From Lasiodiplodia sp. COLG20 (Eukaryota; Ascomycota; Dothideomycetes; Botryosphaeriales; Botryosphaeriaceae), in contig VNWV01000005.1 of the NCBI GenBank assembly GCA_009801085.1, positions 2,852,001 through 2,916,000 of the forward strand: DNA of 64,000 nucleotides, read 5' to 3'. A program made the position numbers and the translations under genes. The notes beneath the pieces were generated by a model. The model ran no database searches. It was not told the origin of the DNA and saw only the letters and a list, made by a program, of their open reading frames with translations. This document shows, in pieces, positions 49,401 through 60,734 of this stretch. Each line of letters opens with the position of its first letter. Position 1 is the first letter of the stretch.

Positions 49401-51110
49401 GCACAAGGCGGGTGCCGACTCTTGTTTTCTCTTCGCTTCAGGCGCGCCGCAAATCAGAATCAAGGAAATTTCTGTTTGAATTTTTCTTTCGCCAGAGACG
49501 CAACGTCGTCATACATGGTGCGACCATGCCCATCGCAGGTCCATCTCGAGCAGGGACGTCGGACCGACTGCAGGCTGGCCGTGCTGTTGGCCTGACATGC
49601 AAACATGCCTGTTCGGGCATGGGTGTGGGTTGCGTGCGCGCTGTTTTCCTGTCTCACGTGTGCGGGTGTGGTTGTGCGGAACGAAACCAAACGGGCAAGT
49701 CGGCGGCTCTGGTACCTGCGGGCCACCGGCGTGGCGTTAGTGTGGTGGGTATGGGTATGGGTGTGGACGAGGAGGGCGGTCAGCATGATGCAGCACGCAT
49801 GCGGAGGACCCTGATGAACCGAGAGACGGGCATCGCGGGCGTGCAGATGGCGTCGTGCCACTCCGCCGTCATCGCACCCACGCGCCGGGCGGCAGCTGGC
49901 AAGTGCCGAGGGTGCCAACATGTGCATGCCGTGGGCAGCAGGTCGGTGGGCACGCGAGAGCGTGGCAGATGCGGTGAGGGCGGGAGTTGGCGCGAGGTTT
50001 GGCCGCGCGCCAGATATGCGTATCTACGATGCTCGCACCACGCGGGGACTCGAGAAGATGGGGGAGGGCGGCCGGAAAAGGCGTCCCTTTCGGCAGCCAG
50101 GCTCGTCATCAACCCACGAAACACTGGGGACGCGGCCCACCAGGAAGCGACTGCCAATGCAGCAGGGCTCCAGCGGTGGTGGGCCCGCTCCTCTCCTCCT
50201 CTCCACCTTTCGCTCCCCTTGGTCGGTTGCGAGACGCCGTGTCCGCTGCGGTCTGGGGCGGAGGATCCACGAGGCTGATTGGCCCGGCGTGGGCGCAGGC
50301 CCCGGCCACGGCACCCGGTTTGCGCCGTGGGCGAGGGCTCGCGTCGTCCGGCGCAGCGGGCAGCCGACGTCATCTGCGGCGGGAGAGCGGCGTTGGGCTG
50401 AGGCAAACGGCGGGCGCGAGCAACTTTGCCGAGGCGGCGGCGTGCGAAGGAGTGCGAAGGCGGGCCGGGCGCGCGGCATAGTTGCTTGGTGCAGCGAAGA
50501 CCGGCTGGGCGTCTTGGGGGCGCTTGGCCGACGGCACGAACTCCAGCGCTGTGCTTGGGCGGCGCGCAGATCGCCTCTCCCGCCATGGAGAGCGGCGACG
50601 GGCGCACCCAGCGCCTCAGCACAGGGTCCACCGCAACAGGCGCGCCAGCCAGCCCCCACATGGAGACACCGGCCTGCACTATGCCCGCCTGGGCCACTGT
50701 CCCCGGCCAATGACGTCCTCATCTCCCTCGCCCAACCCGACGCTGTCCTCTCCTTGGTACCGACTGGGAAACGATGTTGCATCCATCAGCAATCTCTGCA
50801 AAAAGCCGTTGCGCTAGAGCGACTCTCGTCTGCAGGGATGATGCTGCCCGCCGCGAGCGCTGCACTTAAAGCCTGCCGTCTCCCCCGGATCCAACCCGTC
50901 TCCATCGTGCCAGCGTTGTTTTCTCCTTTGTGCCTTTTGATACCCGCTCCGCACATTGCCCTGGGACGTGCTCAGCCTCGTTCCCCGGTTCCGAGAAGCC
51001 AGACTTCGCACGACCTCTGGCTGGCTCCCAGAGAGACTTAAAAGCATTGTGCTTTCCCGCGCCGAGTGCGCCAACATCCTCCTCCACCGATTCCTCGACA
51101 GTCCGCCATC
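46465..51110. other. 4.6 kb gene-poor region upstream of the sugar transporter
   Basis: No frame here has a motif, codon pattern or splice structure that I can support. The left part (46465-48600) is mixed and contains an A-run at about 47921-47934. The right part (49400-51050) is GC-rich and nearly stop-free in several overlapping frames on both strands, so long frames there are not evidence of coding. It contains a GGGTAT/GGGTGT run near 49748-49770 and a CCAAT joined to a TGACGTC at 50707-50717. It may be a large promoter, hold a non-coding transcript, or be the remains of a lost gene. Confidence 0.4.
50707..50717 (+). promoter_or_regulatory. CCAAT box fused to a CRE-like TGACGTC
   Basis: CCAAT and TGACGTC share the T at 50711. 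CCAAT is the HAP-complex site and TGACGT the core bound by ATF/CREB-type bZIP factors. It lies about 400 bp upstream of the sugar-transporter start, a reasonable enhancer position. Function inferred. Confidence 0.35.
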
Positions 51111-52785
51111 ATGACGGAAATCGACGTGAAGATGCCCCAGTTCCTGGGCATGAGGGGCAAGACGCTCAGCCTTGTCGTCTCCATTGTTGCTACCACCGGT
51201 TTCTTGCGTAAGTCCTAATTTGCAAGCTAGCAAGCATTTTGAGCCTAACTGTTCTCTTCGTCCAGTCTTCGGTTACGATCAGGGTGTCATGTCCGGTATC
51301 ATTGCCGCTGAGCCCTTCAACGACTACTTCCCCGAGACCAAGGACGACAAGACTTACCAGGGTTTCGTCACTGCCATCTACGAAGTTGGCTGTTTGTTTG
51401 GTGCCGTCATCATGTTGATCTACGGTGATGCTCTTGGTCGCAGAAAGGGAATCATGGCCGGCGCTACCATCATGATTCTCGGCGTCCTCATTCAGATCAC
51501 CGCTGTCAAGGGACACAAGGCCACCGTGCAGTTCATCATCGGCCGTACCATCACCGGTGTCGGCAACGGCATGAACACTTCGACGATCCCCACCTACCAG
51601 GCCGAGTGCTCCAAGTCGAACAACCGTGGTCTGCTGATCTGCATTGAGGGCGGCATCATCGCTTTCGGTACTATGATTGCCTACTGGATCGATTATGGCT
51701 GCAGCTACGGCTCTGAGAACCTGTCTTGGCGCTTCCCCATTGCCTTCCAGATCTTCTTCGGTCTGATTGTCGTCATCTTCATGGTCGGTCTGCCCGAGTC
51801 GCCTCGCTGGCTGCTCAGCAAGGACCGTCCCGAGGAGGCTCTCAAGGTCATCGCCGCCCTTCGCGGTCTTACCGTCGACGACGACGAGACCAAGCTGCAG
51901 GCTTCCATCATCATGGACGGCATCCGCGCCTCCGGCCACGCTGGTGGCAACACCTCCTACCGCGATCTGCTCACCGGCGGCAAGACCCAGCACTGCCGCC
52001 GCATGCTCATCGGTGCCTCGTCCCAGTTCTTCCAGCAGCTTGGCGGTTGCAACGCTGTCATCTACTACTTCCCCATTCTGTTCGAAGACACCATTGGCGA
52101 GACCACCAACATGTCGCTGCTCCTGGGTGGTGTTAACATGATTGTCTACTCCATCTTCGCCACCACCTCCTGGTTCCTTATTGAGCGCACCGGTCGCCGC
52201 AAGCTGTTCCTTATCGGTACCGTTGGCCAGTGCTTGTCCATGGTTCTGGTTTTCGCTTGCTTGATCCCCGGCAACCCTCAGGACGCCAAGGGTGCCGCTG
52301 TTGGTCTGTTCACCTACATCGCCTTCTTCGGTGCCACCTGGCTTCCTCTGCCTTGGCTCTACCCGGCCGAAATCTCGCCGCTCAAGACCCGTGCGAAGGC
52401 CAACGCTGTGTCGACTATTACCAACTGGCTGTTCAACTTCTTGATTGTCATGGTTGTTCCCGTCATGATCGACAACATTGGCTGGGGTACCTACCTCTTC
52501 TTCGCCGTCGTCAACGCCTGCTTCTTCCCCGTCATCTACTTCTACTACCCCGAGACTAAGATGAGGTCTCTGGAGGAGATTGACCTGATCTTCGCCAAGG
52601 GCTACCTCGAGAACATGAGCTACGTCACCGCCGCCAAGGAGCTCCCCTTCCTCTCCGACGACGAGATCGATGCCAAGGCCAAGGAGTACGGCTTCGTCTC
52701 GGACGAGAACAACACCAGCGGCGACGAGAACGAGAAGGCCGAGCACACCGAGAAGGAGGTCGAGAACGGCACCAACCAGGTGTAA
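51111..52785 (+). CDS. MFS sugar transporter (SP family)
   Basis: Exons 51111-51207 and 51266-52785 give 538 residues, normal for fungal hexose transporters with 12 membrane helices. Sugar-porter marks: FGYDQGVMSGII after the splice, GRRKG in the helix 2-3 loop, GVGNGMNTSTIPTYQAECSK, PESPRWLLSKDRPEEALK, QQLGGCNAVIYYFPILFE, RTGRRKLF, WLYPAEISPLKTRAKANAVS and YYPETKMRSLEEID. The QQLGGCNAVIYY segment is the helix 7 sugar-contact motif (QQxxGxNxxxYY in most members, with Cys here). The tail is acidic. Third positions are almost uniformly C or G with strongly preferred codons (ggc, gtc, atc, aag), far more than in neighbouring genes, which points to high expression. The substrate is probably a hexose or related monosaccharide; it cannot be fixed from sequence. 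Plasma membrane by family. Confidence 0.93.
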
Positions 52786-55694
52786 GCCGGAGAAGCAGAG
52801 CTTGCTCTCTTTTCCCGTTCATCTTTTTCAGCACCACCTCGCTGTACCAATGATGCTCGTCTAGATGGCATCTTTGTGTTTTGACTTCGTACTACTACCC
52901 CCAACTACGCCGCCTAATACCTTCGCGGCGCTCTTGGGCTTTTTTTTTTTCTTCCCCTTTTTTCATTTCCGATGATACCAAAGACTGCAAGATTGGTCTA
53001 CAGACACTCCTGCCGCCGACTAGATGTCTCTATTGGCGCAGCTGGACTCAGAAGTTGTTGAAGGATGGATGGTTCGAAGCGTGTAACGTCACTCACGCTT
53101 TGGTCATCTGTCATATGTCCCGTCGTTCATGAAAAGACGGAGAGATAGATACAGCATCGCATACCCCTGGTGTTTAGAACCATAAAATAGCAAAATCCAA
53201 AGATTAAATTCGCCAAAATTGTTGTTATTCAACTTGCTACAGTGACTTGATATCTAACTTTATGCTCATGTCATGGGTAATTGAAGCTATCGTCCGGACG
53301 CATATGCCTTTGCGAGCAAGGTGCCATGTCTCTAGTGGGGATTTGAGACGAGTGAAATTTCTACCACTCGGTCGGTGTACCATACTGCTGGACCGTCTTT
53401 GCTCGTGGTGTGACTGCTTTGTTGGGTGGCGAGTAACGCATGCTCCGTTTCGGTGGACTCTCGGGGTGCACATAATCACATGATACCAAGGGCGCCCAAC
53501 ATTCTGGACTCGAGGACGTCACATTGTACCTTGGAGTTGGGACTCGGCACCTGCTTGCCGTGGTGGGGTTGTGGCAAGCAAGCGCGAATAATGCGGCTTT
53601 TCACGTTACTGAGTCAGTCGGTGTGAAAGCGTGTTTTACCCGACTGCGCGGGTCAAATGACTGTTGAGGAAGGGAAGTGAGGTCGGCTGTGTCGCGCGAA
53701 GGGCGCTTCGTGCGCTTGAAGTCGCTCAGATCGACGCTGTGGGGAAGCGACCCGCGGTATATGTCCGCATCGGGCAAGTGGCCTTGGTGCCTTGTTGGAT
53801 GCGATAGTAAATTGAAGGCAGCTTACGCGCGCAGGGACATGGATTCGAGTCTGGAAAGATATCTTTTTCGTGTCAGGCACAGTGTGCCATTACTCGTGGT
53901 GTATTTCTTCCAGTCCACTAGTACGGCTAAAATGAAGGCGGAGATGCTAATGTCGGCTGTACCGAGGCACCGTTAATGGAGCTTTAGCGCAGCGCTACTC
54001 ACACCACATTCTCTTCAGCTTCTACGCCGCAGCTCGACGATGATCACATCCCTGTCTTTATGCTCCGCCACGTACTAAAATCGGCAAGCACGCGATCACA
54101 ATGTCCGCCTGAATCCCGCCCACCTTTCCCGCAAGTATGCACGAGCTGCCGCTTCAATTGTCCCCACTAGTGCTGCGCGAGTTGTTCTCGGCGCGACCTG
54201 CCCGAGCGTCATCGTTGTCGTCATTCCGCATGAACGTCTTCCACGACTGCATTGCATATGATTTTACTCTGCCTTCGTCGGTGGAGTAAGGACAGCCGCA
54301 TATAGCATTCGTCCAGATCACCTCACCTACGCACATCGGCAGCTGGCTCAACATGCACCTGACCGGCCCAGTCTGGTCTGGGAGAGTTTGGTCCAAAATC
54401 ACCTGGACACGTCGAATCTGCAGCCTCGACGCGTCAGCTTCATGACCTCAGTGAGACAATCCTCTCCTTCTATTGCATGGCGTGAACAAGGCGAGCGACC
54501 GTACACCCCTAGGAACATGGGAACATCAACCACGTTCAGAATCATCTGGTCGTCCTTGCGGTGCTCAAAGATCTCTTTTTGTTGTCGGGCGCCTTCGATG
54601 AGAGCCCGTTTAGGGGCGTCAGTTATGACCTTTATCAGGTTTGATCACGACGATTTTCTCCATATCTCCGACCGCAACGTATGTATCCCATCGCTTTCTA
54701 GCGGAGCTCGGAAATATACTGAGCCGCCAGCTCACTCCAATCGCGACTCCCTTATTACGCAGTCGAACAAAGAAAAGGTTCATGCGAGCGGATATTCCTG
54801 AAATCCTTGCCACAGTGGAGAAATGCGAAGAACACAATCTCGGTTGACGGTTGCGTAGAACCTCTGAAACAATCGGGGAGCATTGATGGCCAAGCATATA
54901 AAGGTAGACACAGACTTTCGCCAATATGGTCCGCACATAACCCAAAATCGACTGCTATTGATTTCTCCGGGACTTGCGATCCTGTGCACAAAGTATATCC
55001 AATCCAGAAGCCGCCAAGCGAAGGTTAACGCCGCCAAGTGCCCAGGAGGATCATACGAAGGCAAACGAATGGGCGATCGTGCAATGGAGGTTCGGCATCA
55101 ACATTTCAAAGAGCGTTGCGGCAAACTATGCTCCTCGCAGCAGGTCTCTCCAGCCAAGATAGTGAGTGTGGCCTTACCATTGGCAGTTACGTGTGTATCG
55201 TTCCCAGGAAATGCGCGTTGTGATTACGACCCCCCGCATTGTTTCACCAGTCAAGGCGAGCGAAAGAGTAAGCCAAGAACAGTAGGGCACTGTCTGCTAC
55301 TGTCCCCCTACACTAGTGAAACATCCGGTTTCTTGAACGGCGGCAACGGACTTTTACGGGGAAGTACATGCTTATTTGGTGATCAGCCGCCCAATCAGGA
55401 TCCCCGAAAGGGCTACCACACAAGCTTCCAGCATTTTGGGATGCCAAGATTCTTGGACTACCACAGCAAAACACGGGTGCAACATGGATAGAGTCTGCCA
55501 GCATCGCCTAGTGTTTAGGCATGACAAGAGGGTTGCTTACGCGTGTACGACACTTCGCAAAAAGTTTGTGAGCTTATTTCCTTGATGCTGCTAGTACACC
55601 CCCCTCAGTTTCCTCACCACTTCTCTTCCTATCATACATAACGCATTGCCTTACTTTGAAGCCGTCCCATTCGTATTCTGCTCTGAGGCGGACC
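52786..55694. other. 2.9 kb intergenic region with one long unexplained open frame
   Basis: Starts with the transporter 3' UTR (T-run at about 52939-52951). A perfect TGAGTCA (Gcn4/CpcA/AP-1 core) lies at 53610-53616. A plus-strand frame from ATG 54886 to 55491 (201 codons) is long for DNA of this composition, but its amino-acid make-up is rich in Cys, His and Ser and has no motif. The last 100 bp are the leader of the OPT gene. Confidence 0.4.
54886..55491 (+). CDS. Open frame of 201 codons, doubtful gene
   Basis: An uninterrupted frame from ATG at 54886 to the stop at 55489-55491. It has no signal peptide, membrane segment, repeat or family motif, and third positions show no bias like that of the adjacent transporters. 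It ends 203 bp before the OPT start, in the OPT promoter. It could be a lineage-specific gene or simply a chance frame; I lean to chance. Confidence 0.12.
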   Translation: MAKHIKVDTDFRQYGPHITQNRLLLISPGLAILCTKYIQSRSRQAKVNAAKCPGGSYEGKRMGDRAMEVRHQHFKERCGKLCSSQQVSPAKIVSVALPLAVTCVSFPGNARCDYDPPHCFTSQGERKSKPRTVGHCLLLSPYTSETSGFLNGGNGLLRGSTCLFGDQPPNQDPRKGYHTSFQHFGMPRFLDYHSKTRVQHG

Positions 55695-58173
55695 ATGGAG
55701 TCGGATGAGGATCTCACTCTACACAGATGTCCAAGGAGGTTGAGCAGAGGATCCGGGGTGGGATTTGCGGATGACTTTGAAATGACTTCCTTTTCCGACG
55801 ACAGCAAACAAGACTCCGCTGATAGTCTCGACGATCGTACGGATGCGGCTTCTGCGGAGGACCTGAAGCCCCAAGGAAATCAAGATCTTGCCTCCGAAAT
55901 CATTCATGCCGAGGATGACCCTTCACTGAATGCCTTGACGTTCCGAACGTGGTTCATTGGTGAGTAGCATCTAAACATCTCTGGAAGGCTCGGACTTACT
56001 CACACAGGCCTCAACAGGCATTGGCTTAGGAGTGTTCGGTGCAATTGTGAACACAATATACTATTTCCGATCCCGTACGCTCGACATTTCCAAAGTCCTC
56101 TTAGTTTTGGCAGCGTATGTGCTCGGAACCTTCATGGAGAGGTCTCTTCCCACATCCGGATTCGTCGGGCGCTGGCTTAATCCACATTCGTTCAACTCCA
56201 AAGAACATACCGCAGCCGCCATCATTGCCTCGTCCGCATCACAAGTTGCGCTTGCTGTCCAGGTCATCGCCGCCCAAAAACTGTACTACGACAACGCACC
56301 AAGTACAGCTCTGTCCATCCTTATCGTTATATCAACACAATTTCTTGGCTACGGCTTTGCGGGAGTCTTGCGACGAGCCGTTGTATATCCTTCTAAGATG
56401 TTCTGGCCGGTATTGCTGCCCGTCAGCTCACTCCTCGAAACGCTCCATAAGGACGCCACGCAGACCAGATACAAGCGCCGAGTGATGTACTGGACATTCG
56501 CTGCGGTTCTTCTGTGGCAGTTCTTGCCAGAGTACATAATGCCAATTTTGACTGGCTTCAGCATATTCTGCTTGGCAAATCAAAGCAACACAATCTTCAC
56601 CACAATTTTTGGCGGCTCCAACACAAACGAAGGTCTCGGATTCCTATCCTTGGGGCTTGATTGGAAGTTCATCACAAGCCAGCCTTTGTGGCTCCCGCTG
56701 CAAACTTTGTCGAACAACTTCGTTGGATATCTCATCTGCATCGCTCTATTCGCCGGCGTCTATTACGGAAATGTCTGGCGCGCACAAGACTTCCCTTTCA
56801 TGTCACATTTGCTTTACTCAGAAAAGTCCACGAGCACGGACTTCATCCCGCACCGTCTGAATAAGACGTTTGACCTGCAGGCTATGCTCGAACCTGGCGT
56901 GGCAGATGGACTGCATCTGCCGTTCTTTGCAGGCACATTCGCTGCGTCTCTTCTCACGAACAGCCTCTACATCACCTCCACCATTGTGCATCTTCTGCTC
57001 TGGAACTGGACCGATATACGAAAGGTCTGGGAATTCATGTATCCCCGGAACCTTCACAAGCTCATAACCTTGACTTTCTGGACAAGCAATCCGGAGGTGG
57101 TTGAGCATAACGAAGTGGACCACAACCCGCACTATCAGTTCATGCGCGCATACAAGGAATGTCCAAACTGGTGGTACGCTGCTGTTTGTACAATATCGGT
57201 CGTCATCGGACTTGTCTGCATCTATACAGCAGAGACAACGCTTCCTTGGTACGGCCTCTTCATCAGCATCGTCCTCGCCAGCCTCCTTTCTCCCTTCTTC
57301 GGAGCCCAAGCCGCACTCACCGGCTACCAGGGTAGCGTCCAATCCCTCATGCACCTCCTCGGCGGCTTCATCCACCCAGGCAACCCAACAGCAAATCTCT
57401 ACTTCACTCTCTTCGGCCACGCCTCCATCACCCAAGCCCTCAGCTTGGCGCAAAATCTCAAGCTCGGCCAATACACCAAGCTCCCTCCTCGCGTCACCTT
57501 CACCTCCCAACTTGCCGGCACCCTCATCGGCTCGATAGTCAGCTACGCCGCCATGACCGCAATAGTCGACGACCAACGCACCATCCTCCTCAACCCCCAC
57601 GGTTCCATCACCACTACCACTCCCCCCACCGTCTGGTCCGCCGCCAAAATCTCGCACCTCCACACCCAAGCCACCGCCTTCGGCCTCCACGGCCGATCTC
57701 TCTTCTCGCTCCCCTCGTCCCGCTACGCCGCCATCCCACTCAGCCTGCTCCTCGGCCTCGCCCTACCCCTCCCGACCTTCCTCCTCTCCCGAGCCTTCCC
57801 CTCGCATCGCCCCGCCTATTCCTATCTCAACACCCCGCTTGTCGCCGTCTACGCCGGCGTCCTGGCCACGCTCCCCTCCACCAGCGCCGCGGCGACCTAC
57901 TTCGCCCTCGGGTTCGCGAGCCAGTTCTGGCTGCGGCGGTACAGGCCGGCCTGGTTCGTCAGGTACAACTACCTGGTCGCCGTGGCGGTGGATGCCGGGG
58001 CGCAGGCGTGCGCGGTGGTAGTGATGGGCGTGTTTAGAGGGGGGTTGGGGAGCTGGGCTGAGGTCAGGATGCCGGCGTGGTGGGGCAACAATGTGGGTGG
58101 GGACTTTGATCGGTGTGCGAGCGTGGAGGGGGCGGGCGTGGTGAGGGATGTCGCAGGTGGCGGGAACTTGTGA
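55695..58173 (+). CDS. OPT-family oligopeptide transporter
   Basis: Exons 55695-55959 and 56018-58173 give 806 residues, the usual OPT length. OPT proteins import small peptides, glutathione or metal chelates with protons across the plasma membrane. The N-terminal 85 residues are acidic and cytosolic; the first membrane helix starts at the splice (TFRTWFIGIGLGVFGAIVN). Family marks: FWPVLLPVSSLLETLH, LPEYIMPILTGFSIFCLANQ, IFGGSNTNEGLGFLSLGLDW, SPFFGAQAALTGYQGSVQSL and GHASITQALSLAQNLKLGQY with TKLPPR following. The acceptor at 56017 rather than 56007 is set by frame. The coding strand changes from mixed composition to very C-rich at 57240-57880 and then G-rich to the end. Substrate unknown; peptides or glutathione are plausible. 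Confidence 0.92.
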
Positions 58174-58900
58174 TGATGAGGGCAATATTGCGGAATATGA
58201 CTCGTTTTGACCGTCTTTGCTGCGTCTTCGTTATCTTCTTTTTTTTTTTTATCATTTGCGGTTCGAGTCGGTGTTTTGGGTGACTCCATGATGTTGAATC
58301 GTTTTGCTGCGTTACGATGTTCGGGGCACAATATCTTGCAGAGCCAGGAAATTGAGAGGATGTCTAAAAAGATTTGTTCTTTGGTATCCCAAAGACACAC
58401 GGAAACGGCTTAAAGTGCTCTATTGCAGCAGTTCATGCATGCAATAGCAATATTACTGTAAAATCACTAAGACAGGCGCTTCTCTATCATCGGTCTCATA
58501 CGCCAAAGCAAGTTGATGGACATGTTGTTCGACCTGCCCAAAAAGCATGAACTTTGGAGGTCAGTAACATGACCTGGGCCTGAACCATAATACCCTCATT
58601 GCATTAAGTATCCTTGGAGCTTGCTCTCCACGGTCCTGGCTGTCCACTCTTATGCTTTACCGGTCTCAAGTAAGTATGCCGAAGTTGTATGAGCCGCCGC
58701 CGTTGAATAAGTATGATGCCTTTCTCCTTTGTCCTCAAAGAATACGCCAGTTCTCTTATGTATCACATGTCGGGCGGAATATCGCACCCGTGGTGATTGA
58801 CGGGTATCTGACCATGAGTCGTCTCCATTCCATAATCGTAAAAGCAGAAACTCAAACGCCATCCAATGCATCCACACACGTCATACAAGATGTCCCAAGT
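58174..58900. other. Intergenic region between convergent genes
   Basis: 727 bp, AT-richer, between the OPT stop and the stop of the next minus-strand gene, with a T-run near 58238-58250. Both 3' UTRs are expected here; nothing else seen. Confidence 0.4.
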
Positions 58901-60734
58901 TTACCGCATTTCAACGGCAGGGAAGTAGCGCGGTCCAGAGAAGCCATGAACTGCGATGTTTTGAATGTCAATATTGCCATGCTTGGAGGGACTCCAGAGC
59001 TTGAGTAGAATGAATTTGCCGGCCCTATGCAAATTTGTTAGGACATACGTGAAACAAAGGGGGAACAAAGGCTTACACAGGCGGGTCAAACCGGATGGTA
59101 ATCTTGCTCTTGTTCTTTTGCATGAAAAATCTCGCATGAGGAGCCAAGACGTCCCCATCGACCACTGCAGACTCTTCGGGCTCGATCTTGCTAGGAGTAC
59201 TCCTCCGTGCAGAGCGAATGGTGCCAGGCCCCATTCTTCTGTCCCAAAGGAGATGATTGGCATTGCGCACATCGTCCTCATAGTCATCCTCCTCGCTCTC
59301 TGCGCGCCAGCGGCTGTCTCTTCGAAGTCGATCTGCCATTATCGATGCACTTGGTGGATCCGGTTCAGACTCGCTCGACTCGTCGTCCTCTTCTTGCGTG
59401 ACGTGGAGGCCCTGGAGAGCTGGCGGCGGTGTTGGTGCCGTCGGCGAGATAAGGGCAGGTCTATCGTTCGTCTCGGAGTAATCGCAATTGTCGCTATTGC
59501 TATCCCTGTGTTGCCTTGACTCCAACCGACGTCTCATACGCAGCAAACGCGCGAACCTTGCCTCGCGGTCCTCTCTTGTCTGTTGCTCCAAACGATCGCG
59601 TAAGTCGTGGCGGCGGGCCATTCCGGCGAGTACTTCAGGATCATGAAGGCTCTCGATGAGGGAAATACGCTCGGGGCGGCGGGAGGAGGACGATGAGGTA
59701 CTCGAGGCACGGGATGAAGCCGAAGAGCTAGCACCGTAGTCGATTTGGTAGGGAGCAGTGCCGGTGAGGAGGGACTCGGAGTCCATAGCCAAGAAAATCA
59801 TGCCTTCCTGAACACTGTTCGTCGCCTTCGAGTCAGTAGCCTCCAACAAAGTTTCTTCGTCGGAGTCAACGTACGGAGCTGTGAATCCCCGTTCGGGCGC
59901 CTTGATGACAATCTTGTCCAGACTGAAGGTCGTCTCTCCCTGGTGTCGCAGGATCATGTTGCAGTGCGACTTCTTGGTGCAGTAAACGCTAGCATCGTTC
60001 CGCAAAGCATTGTCGACTCTGTGGAGGTCTCCCGAGTTATCGCTGTATTCACCGCCATCGCAACTGACAATCTCCATTCTTAGGCGTCCCGGCACCACCT
60101 GGCCGAAGTGGCCGTACCTGGAGCTGTGTATGGTCGAAGCGTCATCCCGGTCCAGCTTTCTCCGCTTGAAGGTCCTGCGCTCGGAGGCATCGTCCCGGGG
60201 CGGGCCGAACTCGAAACGCAGCAGCTCGGCGTTGGAGAGGTTGTTGGGGCCGATGAGCTGGGAGATGCTCTGGCTTATCTCGGCCAGGCGCTCGCCGGCA
60301 CGCTCCAGCTCGGAGAACTCGGACAGAGGTGTGCTGCTCTGCTCACGCTGCTGGCGTGCACGGCGCAGGGCACTGAAGCGCTGGCTCGGCTCGGCATGGG
60401 GTCTGTTGCGGATTGCCGAAGTCGGGGGATCGGAGGGCTCCAGGCGGGGAGGTGATCGCATGCGTCTGGGCTGATCGTCGAAGGCACCGTGGGTCCTGGC
60501 GAGGCCGCGGGGGCCGCGGCGGTTGCGGCGAGGCATGGGAGGCTGATTGGGGTCGGCGAGGCGGGTGCGGCGTTCGGAGGCGGCGACGTCGTTCTCGGCG
60601 CGCTGCTGCTCGCGCTCGCGCTGGAGGGCCTGGCGAATGTGCTGCAGGCGGGCAGGTAAGTTTGCGGAGTCCTGGTCGGCGGACGACTGCTGGGTGGCGG
60701 GCGGGAAGTCAAAGTTGTATCGGGGAGCAGACAT
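58901..60734 (-). CDS. Conserved fungal protein with a split beta-type domain, function unknown
   Basis: Exons 59077-60734 and 58901-59024 (minus strand) give 593 residues. Without the 52 bp intron (branch cctaac, acceptor gcatag) the frame would stop at FDPPV; splicing continues it to AGKFILLKLWSPSKHGNIDI and GFSGPRYFPAVEMR, clearly the end of the same domain. The first part of that domain lies at about 206-320: YGHFGQVVPGRLRMEIVSCD, NDASVYCTKKSHCNMILRHQ and SLDKIVIKAPERGFTAP. Together the pieces look like a galactose-binding-like beta sandwich separated by about 200 disordered, Ser/Arg/Glu-rich residues. The N-terminus starts APRYNFDFPP and continues with charged helices. I do not know a named family. 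The ATG at 60734 is the first real Met. It shares a 378 bp divergent promoter with AOS1. Likely a nuclear or cytosolic adaptor; inference only. Confidence 0.75.

Noticed and set aside
49412..51041. Several overlapping frames of about 250-370 codons on both strands
   Set aside because: They are open together in several registers, are rich in Arg/Ala/Gly/Pro as GC-rich random DNA would be, and have no motif, splice signal or bias. Low stop density explains them.
49400..51110. Many CreA-type SYGGRG matches upstream of the sugar transporter
   Set aside because: A degenerate hexamer is expected many times in DNA this GC-rich; no paired or clustered arrangement stands out.
51190..52746. Minus-strand frame of about 518 codons antisense to the sugar transporter
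   Set aside because: Codon bias of the sense gene (C/G third positions) removes antisense stops; the predicted protein is low-complexity.
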